Shown here: piece by piece, positions 54,156-62,733 of the stretch | Layout: every line of letters starts with the position of its first letter | Numbering within the stretch: position 1 is the first letter of the stretch | Assembly: GCF_029873215.1 (NCBI RefSeq) | Contig: NZ_CP123620.1 | Span: 2,790,001-2,854,000, forward strand | From: Nocardioides sp. BP30 | GTDB lineage: Bacteria; Actinomycetota; Actinomycetes; Propionibacteriales; Nocardioidaceae | Length of the DNA: 64,000 bases | Direction: 5' to 3' | Notes under the pieces: generated by a model | Databases searched by the model: none | What the model saw: the letters and a program-made list of their open reading frames with translations, nothing else | Told to the model about the DNA's origin: nothing | Program-made: the position numbers and the translations under genes

Positions 54156-54863
54156 ATGTCCCAGCTCGACCCGAGCTCGATGAGTCGCCGGCAGCAGATC
54201 GTCGAGACCTACCGGATGACCCGGCAGGCCGACCCGACGGTCGGCCTGTGGGTGGGTGGCACCTTCGTGCTGGGCGCCGTCGTCGGCGGCGTCCTGTTCT
54301 GGCTGCTGCCCGCCAGCGGCCTGCTCGGCATCATCTTCACCGTCGTCGGTGCCGTGCTGTTCGGCATCGTCGCCGCGCTCCTGATCTTCTCCCGTCGCGC
54401 CCAGCGCGCCGCCTACAACCGGATCGAGGGACAGCCCGGTGCCGCTGCCGCGGCGCTCAACATGCTGCGGCGCGGGTGGACGGTGTCGCCCGCGGTCGGG
54501 TTCAACAAGAACCAGGACGTCGTGCACCGCGTCGTCGGCCCGCCGGGAATCGTCCTGGTCGCCGAGGGCACCAGCCCGGCCCGCGTCCGCGCGCTGCTTG
54601 CCACCGAGCGGACCAAGCACCAGCGGGTGCTCCCGGAGACCCCGCTCACCGAGATCGTCGCCGGCAACGGTGAGGGCGAGGTCCCGCTGCCCAAGCTGGT
54701 CTCGCATGTGACCCGGCTCAAGCGGCAGGTCAAGCCGGCCGAGATCACCGACATCCTCTACCGGCTCAAGGCGCTCGACGCCCAGCGCGGCACGCTGCCG
54801 CTTCCGAAGGGCCCGGTCCCGACCAGCATGAAGGGCCAGCGCGGCAACCTGCGCGGTCGCTGA
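54156..54863 (+). CDS. DUF4191 membrane protein
   Basis: 235-aa protein with two membrane helices near the N-terminus (GTFVLGAVVGGVLFWLLPA and GIIFTVVGAVLFGIVAALLI) and a soluble C-terminal domain (QPGAAAAALNMLRRGW, VGPPGIVLVAEG). DUF4191 proteins are found directly after lipA in actinobacteria; function unknown. ATG at 54156, 44 nt after lipA; the long upstream frame is the shadow of lipA. A strong terminator follows. Confidence 0.88.
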   Translation: MSQLDPSSMSRRQQIVETYRMTRQADPTVGLWVGGTFVLGAVVGGVLFWLLPASGLLGIIFTVVGAVLFGIVAALLIFSRRAQRAAYNRIEGQPGAAAAALNMLRRGWTVSPAVGFNKNQDVVHRVVGPPGIVLVAEGTSPARVRALLATERTKHQRVLPETPLTEIVAGNGEGEVPLPKLVSHVTRLKRQVKPAEITDILYRLKALDAQRGTLPLPKGPVPTSMKGQRGNLRGR

Positions 54864-54891
54864 GCGGCTACCTCTCCCCCAGCTCGACGCA

Positions 54892-54925
54892 GAACGGGGC
54901 CGGTCCATGCGGACCGGCCCCGTTC
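54892..54925. terminator. Strong bidirectional terminator
   Basis: Perfect 15-bp GC-rich stem (54892-54906 with 54911-54925) with a 4-nt loop, between convergent stops at 54863 and 54941. Confidence 0.88.
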
Positions 54926-54940
54926 CCCGTCGTACGGCGG

Positions 54941-55798
54941 TCAGGAGGTGCCGGCACCGCTCAGCAGCTTGGCCATGTCCTGCACCTGGTCGGCGGGCGG
55001 CGCGGCAACCGAGACCTTGGTGCCGAAGTCGCTCAGGTGCATCTCGACGGTGCCCAGCGAGCCCATGTCGGTCTTCATCTGGACCGGGCGGTTCTCGGCG
55101 TCGATCCAGACGCTCTCCTTCATCGCGTCGGGCAGGGTCACCCCCGAGGGCGTGCCGCTGGGCATCATCTGCGCCATCGCGCTCTTCGCGTCGATCGTGA
55201 AGTCGTAGTGCTTGGTGCTGACACCGTCGACCTTCTCTTCGCCGACGTAGGTGCCACCGGAGATGTACTTGGAGTACTTGTCCAGGCTCGAGGCCGGGTC
55301 CTGGAGCGCGCCGGTGAGCGACGAGGTGTCCATCCCGGTCAGGGAGCCGAGCTCCTTCACGTCCATGGTCACCCACTTCTTGCCTCCGGGCAGGCCCGCG
55401 CTCGGCGGCACCTGGATGTAGTAGCGGGTCCCGATCATCCGCATGCTCAGCTTCTGGCCGGCCGCATTCACGCTGAACTCGCCCAGCAGCGAGGGCCTGG
55501 TCTGCTCCACGCCCGACATGTGGATCGCCCCCGACGAGCCCAGCGCCATGTCGGCCGAGACCTTCATCGACGTCATGGACGCCGCTGCCGCTGTCATCAG
55601 GCTCTTGGCGTCCACGGCCTCCACGGTGCTGCCCGGGGCAACGGTCTGGGCGGCACTCGCGGTGTCGCTGTGCTGGGGGTCGCTGGCCTTGTCCGAGCCG
55701 CTGCTGCCGCACGCGCTCAGCGCGCCGAGCGAGATCAGGGCCACGCTGGCCAGGCCGGCCACACCGGCTAGGCGGGTACGGCGGATGGTGCGGTGCAC
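54941..55798 (-). CDS. LppX/LprAFG-like lipoprotein
   Basis: 285-aa exported lipoprotein. Basic start HRTIRRTR, hydrophobic core, then lipobox LGALSAC. The mature part (LMTAAAASMTSMKVSADMAL, VKELGSLTGMDTSSL, KYISGGTYVGEEKVDGV, VWIDAENRPVQMKTDM) resembles the LolA-like lipid-carrier fold of LppX/LprG. Role in lipid transport is by family inference. GTG at 55798 chosen because GGAGG is 6 nt upstream; an ATG at 55855 would add 19 residues before the signal peptide. Confidence 0.85.
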   Translation of the reverse strand: MHRTIRRTRLAGVAGLASVALISLGALSACGSSGSDKASDPQHSDTASAAQTVAPGSTVEAVDAKSLMTAAAASMTSMKVSADMALGSSGAIHMSGVEQTRPSLLGEFSVNAAGQKLSMRMIGTRYYIQVPPSAGLPGGKKWVTMDVKELGSLTGMDTSSLTGALQDPASSLDKYSKYISGGTYVGEEKVDGVSTKHYDFTIDAKSAMAQMMPSGTPSGVTLPDAMKESVWIDAENRPVQMKTDMGSLGTVEMHLSDFGTKVSVAAPPADQVQDMAKLLSGAGTS

Positions 55799-55890
55799 GG
55801 TGCCTCCGAAGTCTCGTGCGGACCTGGTGTCACCGGCCCGTCTGTCGTCATCCATCTTGCCCGCCCCACCCCCGACCAAACGCGTCGCGC

Positions 55891-56340
55891 TCAGCCGGCG
55901 AGCCGGCGGAAGTAGGTGCGGTAGGTCTGCAGGGTGACGGTGGCGCTGCCGCACGACAGGTCGTGCACGCCCCGGCCGTCGGGCCGGAAGATCAGCGGCG
56001 GGATCACCACCGCGACCATGAGCTGGCGCGCCACGGCGCGCAGCGGGTCCAGGGGCCGGGGATCGCCGTCGACGCGCACCGTGCGCAACCGCGTCGCGAG
56101 CTTGCCGAACGAGCCGCCGACGAGCGTGGTCAGCAGCGCCGACTCCACGACGTACACGACCGGGACCAGCACCTGCTTGGCTCCGCCGGGCGAGGTGTAG
56201 GCGTCCCAGCCGATGAAGAACACGACCACCAGGATCGAGAGCGCCCAGTCCACGATCAGTGCCAGCACCCGGCGGGCCCACGAGGCGGTCTCGAAGGGCA
56301 GCGCGCGCGGGTCGGTCGAGGTGGGTGCTGCGGAGCTCAC
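55891..56340 (-). CDS. RDD-family membrane protein
   Basis: 149-aa protein with three or four hydrophobic stretches. The defining residues occur as ASWARRVLALIVDWAL near the N-terminus and the terminal RPDGRGVHDL. RDD proteins are small membrane proteins, some with antiporter-like roles; function here is unknown. Position next to glnA matches mycobacteria (Rv2219A-glnA1). GTG start at 56340, divergent from glnA. Confidence 0.88.
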   Translation of the reverse strand: MSSAAPTSTDPRALPFETASWARRVLALIVDWALSILVVVFFIGWDAYTSPGGAKQVLVPVVYVVESALLTTLVGGSFGKLATRLRTVRVDGDPRPLDPLRAVARQLMVAVVIPPLIFRPDGRGVHDLSCGSATVTLQTYRTYFRRLAG

Positions 56341-56387
56341 CCGCCCAGCCTAGATGCCCACCCCCCGGACCCCGACTCGGCCAACCT

Positions 56388-56425
56388 GTTACACGGCTGA
56401 AACAATCACGTCACGGCTGCGCAAC
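56388..56425 (+). promoter_or_regulatory. GlnR operator upstream of glnA
   Basis: GTTAC-N6-GAAAC-N6-GTCAC-N6-GCAAC: four half-sites at exact 11-bp spacing, the full actinobacterial GlnR box (two a/b site pairs), about 104 nt before the glnA ATG. A candidate -10 (TAGTTT) lies at 56436-56441. Confidence 0.92.
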
Positions 56426-56528
56426 TGCCCGGACGTAGTTTGCGAGCCACAGCCGAGGCAGTGCCGCCTCAGCCGAGTTCCACCCGCGAGCGATCTCGGC
56501 CGCGCGAACGTGCGGCCAAGGAGGACGA

Positions 56529-57950
56529 ATGTTCAGCACTGGCGATGAGCTGCTCAAGTTCATCAAGGACGAGGGAGTCGAGTTCGTCGACGTCCGTTTC
56601 GTCGACCTTCCCGGCATCCAGCAGCACCTCACCGTCCCGGTGTCGTCGTTCAACCTGGACCCGATGGCGTTCGACGGGTCGTCGATCCGTGGCTTCCAGA
56701 GCATCCACGAGTCCGACATGGCGCTCTACCCCGACGTCAGCACCGCCTACATCGACCCGTTCCGCAAGAACAAGACGCTGGCGATGATGTACTTCGTCCA
56801 CGACCCGATCACGGGTGAGGCCTACTCCCGCGACCCGCGCAACATCGCTCGCAAGGCGCTCGCGTACCTGGCCACCACCGGTATCGGCGACACCGCCTTC
56901 TTCGCTCCCGAGGCGGAGTTCTTCATCTTCGACTCGGTCCGGTTCGCCACCGGCATGAACAAGTCGTTCTACGAGGTCGAGTCGTTCGAGGGATCCTGGA
57001 ACACCGGTGCCGCCACCGACCCCGACGGCTCCCCCAACCGCGGCTACAAGGTCCGCACCAAGGGCGGCTACTTCCCCGTCACGCCGACCGACGGCACCCA
57101 GGACCTGCGTGACGACATGGTCAAGCACCTCGAGGAGGTCGGCCTGCTCGTCGAGCGCGCCCACCACGAGGTCGGCACCGCCGCGCAGGCGGAGATCAAC
57201 TACAAGTTCGACACGCTGCTCAAGGCGGCGGACGACATCATGAAGTTCAAGTACGTCGTCCGCAACACCGCCTGGGCCGCCGGCAAGACCGTCACCTTCA
57301 TGCCGAAGCCGCTCTTCGGCGACAACGGCTCGGGCATGCACGTGCACCAGTCGATCTGGGCCGACGGCGAGCCGCTGTTCTACGACGAGAACGGCTACGG
57401 CGGCCTGTCCGACGTCGCCCGCTGGTACATCGGCGGCATCCTGAAGCACGCCGCCGCGGTGCTCGCCTTCACCAACCCGACGGTGAACTCCTACCACCGC
57501 CTGGTCCCGGGCTTCGAGGCGCCGATCTCGCTGGTCTACTCCTCGCGTAACCGCTCCGCCGCCGTACGTATCCCGATCACGGGCTCGAACCCGAAGGCGA
57601 AGCGCATCGAGACCCGCTTCCCCGACCCGTCCTCGAACCCCTACCTCGCCTTCTCGGCGCTGCTGCTCGCGGGCATCGACGGCATCAAGAACAAGATCGA
57701 GCCGCCCGCACCGATCGACAAGGACATCTACGAGCTCCCGCCGGACGAGATGGCCGAGATCAACCAGGTCCCGACCTCGCTCGGCGACGTGCTGCAGGCG
57801 CTCAAGGACGACCACGAGTTCCTCACCGTCGGTGACGTGTTCACCGAGGACCTGATCGAGATGTGGATCGACTGGAAGACCAACAACGAGATCCTGCCGG
57901 TGCAGCTGCGGCCGCACCCGCACGAGTTCGAGCTCTACTACGACATCTGA
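56529..57950 (+). CDS. glnA: Glutamine synthetase type I
   Basis: 473-aa ATP-dependent ammonia-assimilating enzyme. [12 protein letters not shown] (metal-binding Glu), [22 protein letters not shown] and the Arg-rich [10 protein letters not shown] are conserved. The adenylylation Tyr is Tyr401 in [11 protein letters not shown], so activity is probably controlled by GlnE as well as by GlnR at the promoter. ATG at 56529 with AAGGAGG about 6 nt upstream. A 10-bp-stem terminator follows. Confidence 0.97.
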   Translation: MFSTGDELLKFIKDEGVEFVDVRFVDLPGIQQHLTVPVSSFNLDPMAFDGSSIRGFQSIHESDMALYPDVSTAYIDPFRKNKTLAMMYFVHDPITGEAYSRDPRNIARKALAYLATTGIGDTAFFAPEAEFFIFDSVRFATGMNKSFYEVESFEGSWNTGAATDPDGSPNRGYKVRTKGGYFPVTPTDGTQDLRDDMVKHLEEVGLLVERAHHEVGTAAQAEINYKFDTLLKAADDIMKFKYVVRNTAWAAGKTVTFMPKPLFGDNGSGMHVHQSIWADGEPLFYDENGYGGLSDVARWYIGGILKHAAAVLAFTNPTVNSYHRLVPGFEAPISLVYSSRNRSAAVRIPITGSNPKAKRIETRFPDPSSNPYLAFSALLLAGIDGIKNKIEPPAPIDKDIYELPPDEMAEINQVPTSLGDVLQALKDDHEFLTVGDVFTEDLIEMWIDWKTNNEILPVQLRPHPHEFELYYDI

Positions 57951-57985
57951 TCCTGTGACCTGAGAGCCACCGGCTCTGCCCGAAG

Positions 57986-58030
57986 CGGCCCCCGATCTGC
58001 GACGTCTGACGATCGCACGGTCGGGGGCCG
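57986..58030 (+). terminator. Terminator of glnA
   Basis: Perfect 10-bp stem (57986-57995 with 58021-58030), 35 nt after the glnA stop, with a structured loop and a mildly T-rich tail (ttgtcgt). Confidence 0.7.
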
Positions 58031-58155
58031 TTGTCGTGCGGGGTGATGACAGCCCCGACGCGGAGCGCGATACTCACCGTAGCGACCGAGGCTGGCACGT
58101 CGCTTGCGCTGATCAGGGCGAGCATGAGCGCGCCGACGCGATGCGGAGGAAGCGC

Positions 58156-58707
58156 ATGGGACCGGCCACGTCGACGGTGGCCAGATCGGCCGCGGCGGCC
58201 GCGGCGCTGCTCGGCGCGGCCGGCCTGGCCTTGGCGGGAGCGCCCTCCGCCTCGGCCGATGGCGTCCATGGCGTCCATGGCGTCGGCGCGCTCCGCAACG
58301 CCACCGCCCCCGCGTCCTGCCGACATCCGGCCACCCGGCTCGTGGGCTACCACCGCGACTTCGGATCCGAGGGGTCGGTCCGGTTGCTGAAGCGGCACGC
58401 CGTCTTCGGGCGGCTGGGCAGCTCGCACCGATCGGTCGGCATCGCGCCGCTGGAGTGTGACGCCGGCGGAGTGCTCTGGCCGATGCTGATCGCCGTCTAC
58501 GGGTCCGGGCCTCAGCTGTTGGGAACCGTCGACCTGCGCCACATCCCGCACGCCCAGGAGCACGAAGACGTCAGGAGCCTGCGCCTGAGCCACCGCACCC
58601 TCCTCGTCAGGTTCGTGGGGTACGACGGAGCCGGGTTCGACCTCCACCACCATCGGGCGACCCTCAACTGGCGCCACGGACACCTGCGGTGGCACCTCAC
58701 CGACTGA
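58156..58707 (+). CDS. Secreted hypothetical protein
   Basis: 183-aa protein with a typical signal peptide (hydrophobic AAAAALLGAAGLALAGA, cleavage near SASA). The mature part begins with a tandem VHGVHGV encoded by repeats of ggcgtccat, and contains only two cysteines (ASCRHP and LECDAGG) that could pair. No recognised domain. Start at ATG 58156 is supported by GGAGGAAG 6 nt upstream; an ATG at 58141 is in frame but lacks a site. Confidence 0.7.
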   Translation: MGPATSTVARSAAAAAALLGAAGLALAGAPSASADGVHGVHGVGALRNATAPASCRHPATRLVGYHRDFGSEGSVRLLKRHAVFGRLGSSHRSVGIAPLECDAGGVLWPMLIAVYGSGPQLLGTVDLRHIPHAQEHEDVRSLRLSHRTLLVRFVGYDGAGFDLHHHRATLNWRHGHLRWHLTD

Positions 58708-58762
58708 TCGGCCAGGCTCAGCCCATGGGGGCCTGTTCCCCCCGCCGGCGCGCCGAGGTACG

Positions 58763-59254
58763 TCACCGGAGCACCCGGGAGATGAAGGTGTCCAGGTTCG
58801 CCAGCAGCCGTTCGACCTTCTGCTCGGAGGTGAGCCGCTCCTCCATGACGACGGTGCCGTTGCTGCGGAGGTTGCGCACCAGGAGCGAGCAGTCGAGCGC
58901 CGCGCAGAGGTAGATGCCGACCGAATCGCCGCGCTGGCCTGCTGCTCCCGACCGGGGTGCGACCATCAGGGCCACGGATCCGACGGTCGTGCACAGGTCG
59001 CACATCGTCTTGCGCGCCCTCCCCACGGCGCTCTCCGAGGCGCGGAGGGCGACCGCGCGGACCCGACCACCACGTTCGACGACGAGGTACTTCCGCGCCG
59101 GAGCCTTCGGATCCTGCCACCCCAGGTAGTCCAGGTCGGCCCACGGCCGTTCATCCAGGTCCGCGGGGAGATTGACCCGTCCCGCCGCACCCTTGCTCAG
59201 GTTCACGAAGGCGGTGCGGATCTGCTGGTCGGTCAACGGGCTCACGCCGAGCAT
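58763..59254 (-). CDS. FBP-domain protein (treble-clef zinc finger)
   Basis: 163-aa protein of the FBP/FusB-related family. LTDQQIRTAFVNLSKGAAGR at the N-terminus, then PWADLDYLGWQDP, and four cysteines in MCDLCTT and YLCAALDCSL forming the treble-clef zinc finger. Related FusB-type proteins bind elongation factor G and rescue translation; that activity is not established for this actinobacterial branch. ATG at 59254 with AGGAAA upstream. Divergent from a tetR gene 45 bp away, which may regulate it. Confidence 0.85.
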   Translation of the reverse strand: MLGVSPLTDQQIRTAFVNLSKGAAGRVNLPADLDERPWADLDYLGWQDPKAPARKYLVVERGGRVRAVALRASESAVGRARKTMCDLCTTVGSVALMVAPRSGAAGQRGDSVGIYLCAALDCSLLVRNLRSNGTVVMEERLTSEQKVERLLANLDTFISRVLR

Positions 59255-59257
59255 GCT

Positions 59258-59287
59258 AGGTTTCCTACGATCATAAGGCAAAAACCT
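59258..59287. promoter_or_regulatory. Candidate operator between FBP gene and tetR
   Basis: AGGTTT (59258-59263) and AAACCT (59282-59287) form an inverted repeat in the 45-bp divergent gap, with further partial symmetry inside. A natural site for the adjacent TetR protein, but not proven. Confidence 0.45.
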
Positions 59288-59299
59288 TGAGGAGTTAGC

Positions 59300-59926
59300 T
59301 TGCGACAGGGGCTCACCGCTGAGATCGTCGTACGCGCCGGGGCCGACCTGGCCGATGAGGTCGGATTCGACGGCGTGGGCATCTCTGCGCTCGCCCGCCG
59401 CCTGGACGTGCGCCCGCCGAGCCTCTACTCCCACGTCCACAGCTCGACCGATCTCTCCGCGCGCATCTGTGCGCTGGCGCTGGACGAGCTGGCCGATCTC
59501 GTCGCCGACGCGATCGCGGGCTGCTCGGGGCGGTCGGCGGTCCTGGCGCTGCTGGAGGCGTACGGCGCCTACGCGCGCAGCCACCCTGGCCGGTACGCCG
59601 CCATGCGGATGCGCCTGCCGGCGACTCCCCCGTCGGGCGAGGAGGGCGTCGCTCTCGCGGTGGCCGCGGGCCGTCGTCACGCGGCCCTCCTGCGAGCGGT
59701 CCTGCGTGCCTACGACCTGTCGGGTGATGCCCAGATCCACGCCGTCCGCCTCCTCGGCAGCGTCGTCGGCGGGTTCGCCAGTCTGGAGTCGGTGGGCGGC
59801 TTCGACCTCAGCGCTCCGCCCAGCGAGGAGTCACGCGCCTACATCGCGGACGCGGTGGACGCGATGCTGCGTACATCGACGTCGACCACGCCGAGTGACC
59901 CTGCCGCGCCGACCGCTCCCGCCTGA
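59300..59926 (+). CDS. TetR-family transcriptional regulator
   Basis: 208-aa TetR-type repressor. HTH in GVGISALARRLDVRPPSLYSHV (given in part), C-terminal domain with the WHG/TetR_C_33-like pattern (AYGAYARSHPGRYAAMR, LLGSVVGGFASLESVGGFDL). TTG start at 59300 with GAGGAG about 7 nt upstream. Likely regulates itself and the divergent FBP gene; ligand unknown. Confidence 0.88.
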   Translation: MRQGLTAEIVVRAGADLADEVGFDGVGISALARRLDVRPPSLYSHVHSSTDLSARICALALDELADLVADAIAGCSGRSAVLALLEAYGAYARSHPGRYAAMRMRLPATPPSGEEGVALAVAAGRRHAALLRAVLRAYDLSGDAQIHAVRLLGSVVGGFASLESVGGFDLSAPPSEESRAYIADAVDAMLRTSTSTTPSDPAAPTAPA

Positions 59927-59956
59927 GAAGCCTGCGCCGGGCGCAGACCGGATCGT

Positions 59957-59962
59957 TAGGCT
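59957..59962 (+). promoter_or_regulatory. Putative -10 of the VOC gene (leaderless)
   Basis: TAGGCT, exactly 6 nt before the ATG at 59969. Confidence 0.55.
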
Positions 59963-59968
59963 GCTCGG

Positions 59969-60325
59969 ATGCACATCCTGGGCCTCTGCTTCGCCGGCAC
60001 CTCGACCGCTGCCCGCGATCGGATGACCCCGTTCGTCGCCGACGTGCTCGGGCTGCCGAAGCAAGAGGTCGAGGGCGTCGAGGTGGACCTCTTCGAGTTG
60101 CCTGACGGCAGCTCGTTCGCCGTATCGTGGCCCGGCGGGATGGGCGAGACCACCAGGTCGCTCGGGTTCCTCGTCGCCGATCTCGAAGCGGCCTCAGCCG
60201 AGCTGACCGCCGCCGGCATCGCCGTCGGCGAGCCAGGTGAGAACGAGCGCGAGCGCTACCTCCACTTCACCGCGCCGGACGGGCAGCTGTACGAGCTCGT
60301 CGAACGGCGACCCTCGCGTCCGTAG
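59969..60325 (+). CDS. VOC-family (glyoxalase-like) protein
   Basis: 118-aa vicinal-oxygen-chelate fold protein. Beginning MHILGLCFAGT, with VADVLGLPKQEVEG and the C-terminal YLHFTAPDGQLYELVERR. Glyoxalase, dioxygenase and antibiotic-binding activities all occur in this superfamily, and no substrate can be assigned. ATG at 59969 with TAGGCT 6 nt upstream. Confidence 0.85.
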   Translation: MHILGLCFAGTSTAARDRMTPFVADVLGLPKQEVEGVEVDLFELPDGSSFAVSWPGGMGETTRSLGFLVADLEAASAELTAAGIAVGEPGENERERYLHFTAPDGQLYELVERRPSRP

Positions 60326-60659
60326 CGAGCCTTCGAAGCTGGCGTCGCTGCGATCATGCGCTGGCTGTCACTGTCTCCTCGCGGGGACGACCGGACTCAG
60401 GCAGTGGCTCAGCGTCGCCCGAAGAGACGCGGACGAGTGTGACCGGGCGCGTAGACAACCGGCTCCGCCCAGGGGCAGGCAGAGCCAACCGATCGCCTCG
60501 TCAACGGCGCGTCCCCAGGGCGTAGCCCCCAAGAGACCATCGAGGATGCTGTCGCAGCGCTGCCCCACCCACCGCGGCACGGGTCGGTGGCCCGACAGAA
60601 CCGCGGCAGCACGGAGGCGCCTCCCCCGGCATCCGAGCGCGCCCCGATAGCGTGCGGGG
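60326..60659. other. 334-bp intergenic region without a supported gene
   Basis: Short frames exist on both strands (for example on the minus strand 60368-60697), but none has a ribosome site or recognisable similarity. The only signal seen is TAGCGT at 60648-60653, the likely -10 of the helicase gene. May hold a decayed gene. Confidence 0.4.
60648..60653 (+). promoter_or_regulatory. Putative -10 of the phage-type helicase gene (leaderless)
   Basis: TAGCGT, exactly 6 nt before the GTG at 60660; no Shine-Dalgarno. Confidence 0.5.
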
Positions 60660-62393
60660 GTGGCCAGCTCTCGTCGATCCGGTACGCGCCGCCGCAAGGC
60701 GCCCGTGCGGCGGGGCGGAGCCCCGCGGACGCAGCGGGCGCTGCCGATCGCCGGCCCCGGTGAGCGGGTGTGGGTGCTCGACGTGCCCTACGGCACCCAG
60801 GTCGACGGTGCGACGTGGCATCCGGCGGTCAAGACCCACCTGTACGTCGGGCACGCGCTGCCGGCACACCTCGCGCCATACGCTCCGGGGCCCTACACGC
60901 TCGGTCGCTTCCTCGAGAACAGCCTCAACCCCGACCACCCGGCACCGAACCCCGAGCCGACCGACGCGCTCGAGCCCCGCAGGATCCAGTTCGAGGCCGC
61001 CGATGCGATCGCGGCGCGGGCGGCGGCGGGTGGGCGGCTGTTCCTGCTGGCCGACGAGCCGGGCGTGGGCAAGACGATCTCGGCGGTCCTCGCGGCGACG
61101 GCGGTCGGCGATCTGCGCGGCGCCCGGCGGGTGCTCGTGGTGGCCGACCGGCCGGCCGCCATCACCATCGGGCACTGGTGCCGGACGATCGCGGCCCTCG
61201 GCGACGGGGGTCTGGAATGGGTGGTGATCACCTGGGACCGGCTGGAGAAGGTCAAGGATCACAGCTGGGAGGTGATCATCGCCGACGAGGCGCACGCGCT
61301 GCGGCGTACGACGACCAAGCGCTGGAAGCTGTGGTCGCGGATCTCGGGCCACACCCTGCCGCACGACAAGGCGCCGTTCGTGATCGCGACGACAGCGACA
61401 CCCGGCCATACACCGCTGGAACTCCCCTACCTCGCCCCCGCCTACGCGCAGGTGCTCGGCGAGCCGATCAGGGAGTGGACCTCCGCGACGCAGCCCGGGG
61501 CGGCGTTCGCCACCGCGCTCGAGCGGCACGGCGTCGGCATCGAGCAGAGCCGGTACGGCGCCGCCTGGACCACCGACCCGGGCCGCCGGGCCGCCGACCT
61601 CAAGCTGGTGCGCGGGTGGCTCGCCGACGACCGGCCGCCGGCGATGCTGCACCGGGCAGCCCCGTGGGGCCCGGTGCCGATCTCCGGCATGCCGGTGGCG
61701 CTCACGCCGGCCGAGCGGACGGCGTACGAGGCCGAGTGGGGCGAGTTCGGCCGCGAGATGGACATCGCCCGCCGCGGCCGCAACAACGCGTTGGGTCGGG
61801 CCGCGCTGCTGCGCTTCCGGCAGAAGGCCGGGCTGATCCGGGTCGACTCGACTGTCGACTGGATCGCCCAGCAGGTCCAGTCGACGCGGCAGGTGGCGTG
61901 CTCGGTCGAGTTCGTCGCGACCGCCGCGGACCCGATCGCCGACAGGTTGCGCGACGCCGGGATCGAGGTCGCCACGATCTACGGGCGCGACCGCTTCGAC
62001 GCCGAGGCCGAGCGGCTCCGGTTCCAGACCGGGCAGGCGAAGGTGTGCGTCTTCACCACCGTCGCCTCGATCAGCCTGCACGCCGGCGAGACACTGCCCG
62101 ACGGCCGCCAGGCGAGCACCGAGCCGCGGGTCGGCGTCTTCCACCAGGCCCGCTTCTCCGGCATCGCCGGGCGGCAGGTCACCGGCCGCACCCACCGCGA
62201 CCACCAGGTCTCGCCGTGGCACATCGCCTACGCCGAGGGCACCGTGGAGGAGCAGGTCGGCAAGGTGATGGTCGAGCGGATCGCCGCCGCCTCCGACACC
62301 GTCGGCAGCGACACCACCGGCCTCGCCGAGCTCGCCCGGCTCCTCGGCGCCGACTGGTTGCCGACCGCGAGCCTCACCGAGGACGGCTCCTGA
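60660..62393 (+). CDS. Phage-type superfamily 2 helicase
   Basis: 577-aa SNF2/DEAD-like helicase. Basic N-terminus, then Walker A ADEPGVGKTISAV (about residue 136), Walker B VIIADEAHAL, motif III IATTATPG, and motif V/VI region ARFSGIAGRQVTGRTHRD. The overall pattern and the ending EGTVEEQVGKVMVERIAAAS resemble the DNA helicases of mycobacteriophages and other actinophages. No other phage gene (integrase, capsid, terminase) is near, so it is either a captured phage gene or part of a chromosomal family. GTG start. Confidence 0.82.
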   Translation: MASSRRSGTRRRKAPVRRGGAPRTQRALPIAGPGERVWVLDVPYGTQVDGATWHPAVKTHLYVGHALPAHLAPYAPGPYTLGRFLENSLNPDHPAPNPEPTDALEPRRIQFEAADAIAARAAAGGRLFLLADEPGVGKTISAVLAATAVGDLRGARRVLVVADRPAAITIGHWCRTIAALGDGGLEWVVITWDRLEKVKDHSWEVIIADEAHALRRTTTKRWKLWSRISGHTLPHDKAPFVIATTATPGHTPLELPYLAPAYAQVLGEPIREWTSATQPGAAFATALERHGVGIEQSRYGAAWTTDPGRRAADLKLVRGWLADDRPPAMLHRAAPWGPVPISGMPVALTPAERTAYEAEWGEFGREMDIARRGRNNALGRAALLRFRQKAGLIRVDSTVDWIAQQVQSTRQVACSVEFVATAADPIADRLRDAGIEVATIYGRDRFDAEAERLRFQTGQAKVCVFTTVASISLHAGETLPDGRQASTEPRVGVFHQARFSGIAGRQVTGRTHRDHQVSPWHIAYAEGTVEEQVGKVMVERIAAASDTVGSDTTGLAELARLLGADWLPTASLTEDGS

Positions 62394-62438
62394 TCGTCGC
62401 CGCGGTCGTCACGCCCGGAGCCGCGACACCGGCTCCGC

Positions 62439-62663
62439 TCACTCCTTCACGGCGACTGGTCGGCCGTGCTGGGCGCGGTAGTCGTTCCACGCCTCCGCTG
62501 CGACAGCCCGCTGCCGCTGGGCGGTGTCGCCCTCCGGGCCGGGCTCGAGCGGGTTGCCGTACTCGTCGCGGCCCTCGCGCAGCGCCTTCGACGCGCGGTC
62601 GGCCTGTTCGAAGGCCTCGCGCAGGCGCTGATCGACCGCGTCGTCCCAGGTCTCAGAGTCCAT
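62439..62663 (-). CDS. Small hypothetical protein
   Basis: 74-aa acidic, probably helical protein (MDSETWDDAVDQRLREAFEQ, then DEYGNPLEPGPEG). Not assigned to a family. Convergent with the helicase gene (stops 45 bp apart) and divergent from icmF. The ATG at 62663 lies 127 bp from the icmF start; longer upstream frames run through the operator region and are not used. Confidence 0.6.
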   Translation of the reverse strand: MDSETWDDAVDQRLREAFEQADRASKALREGRDEYGNPLEPGPEGDTAQRQRAVAAEAWNDYRAQHGRPVAVKE

Positions 62664-62733
62664 GGGACCGGCGGTACCCAGCGATCCGGGACGCAGACGA
62701 GCGGTAGGTGGGCGGGCGTCGTGGCCCGAAATA

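Noticed and set aside
60368..60697. Minus-strand open frame of 109 codons in the gap before the phage-type helicase
   Set aside because: No ribosome site, arginine-rich composition typical of shadow frames, no recognisable domain.
60326..62663. Prophage or genomic island around the phage-type helicase
   Set aside because: No integrase, structural genes, tRNA target or attachment repeats were seen.
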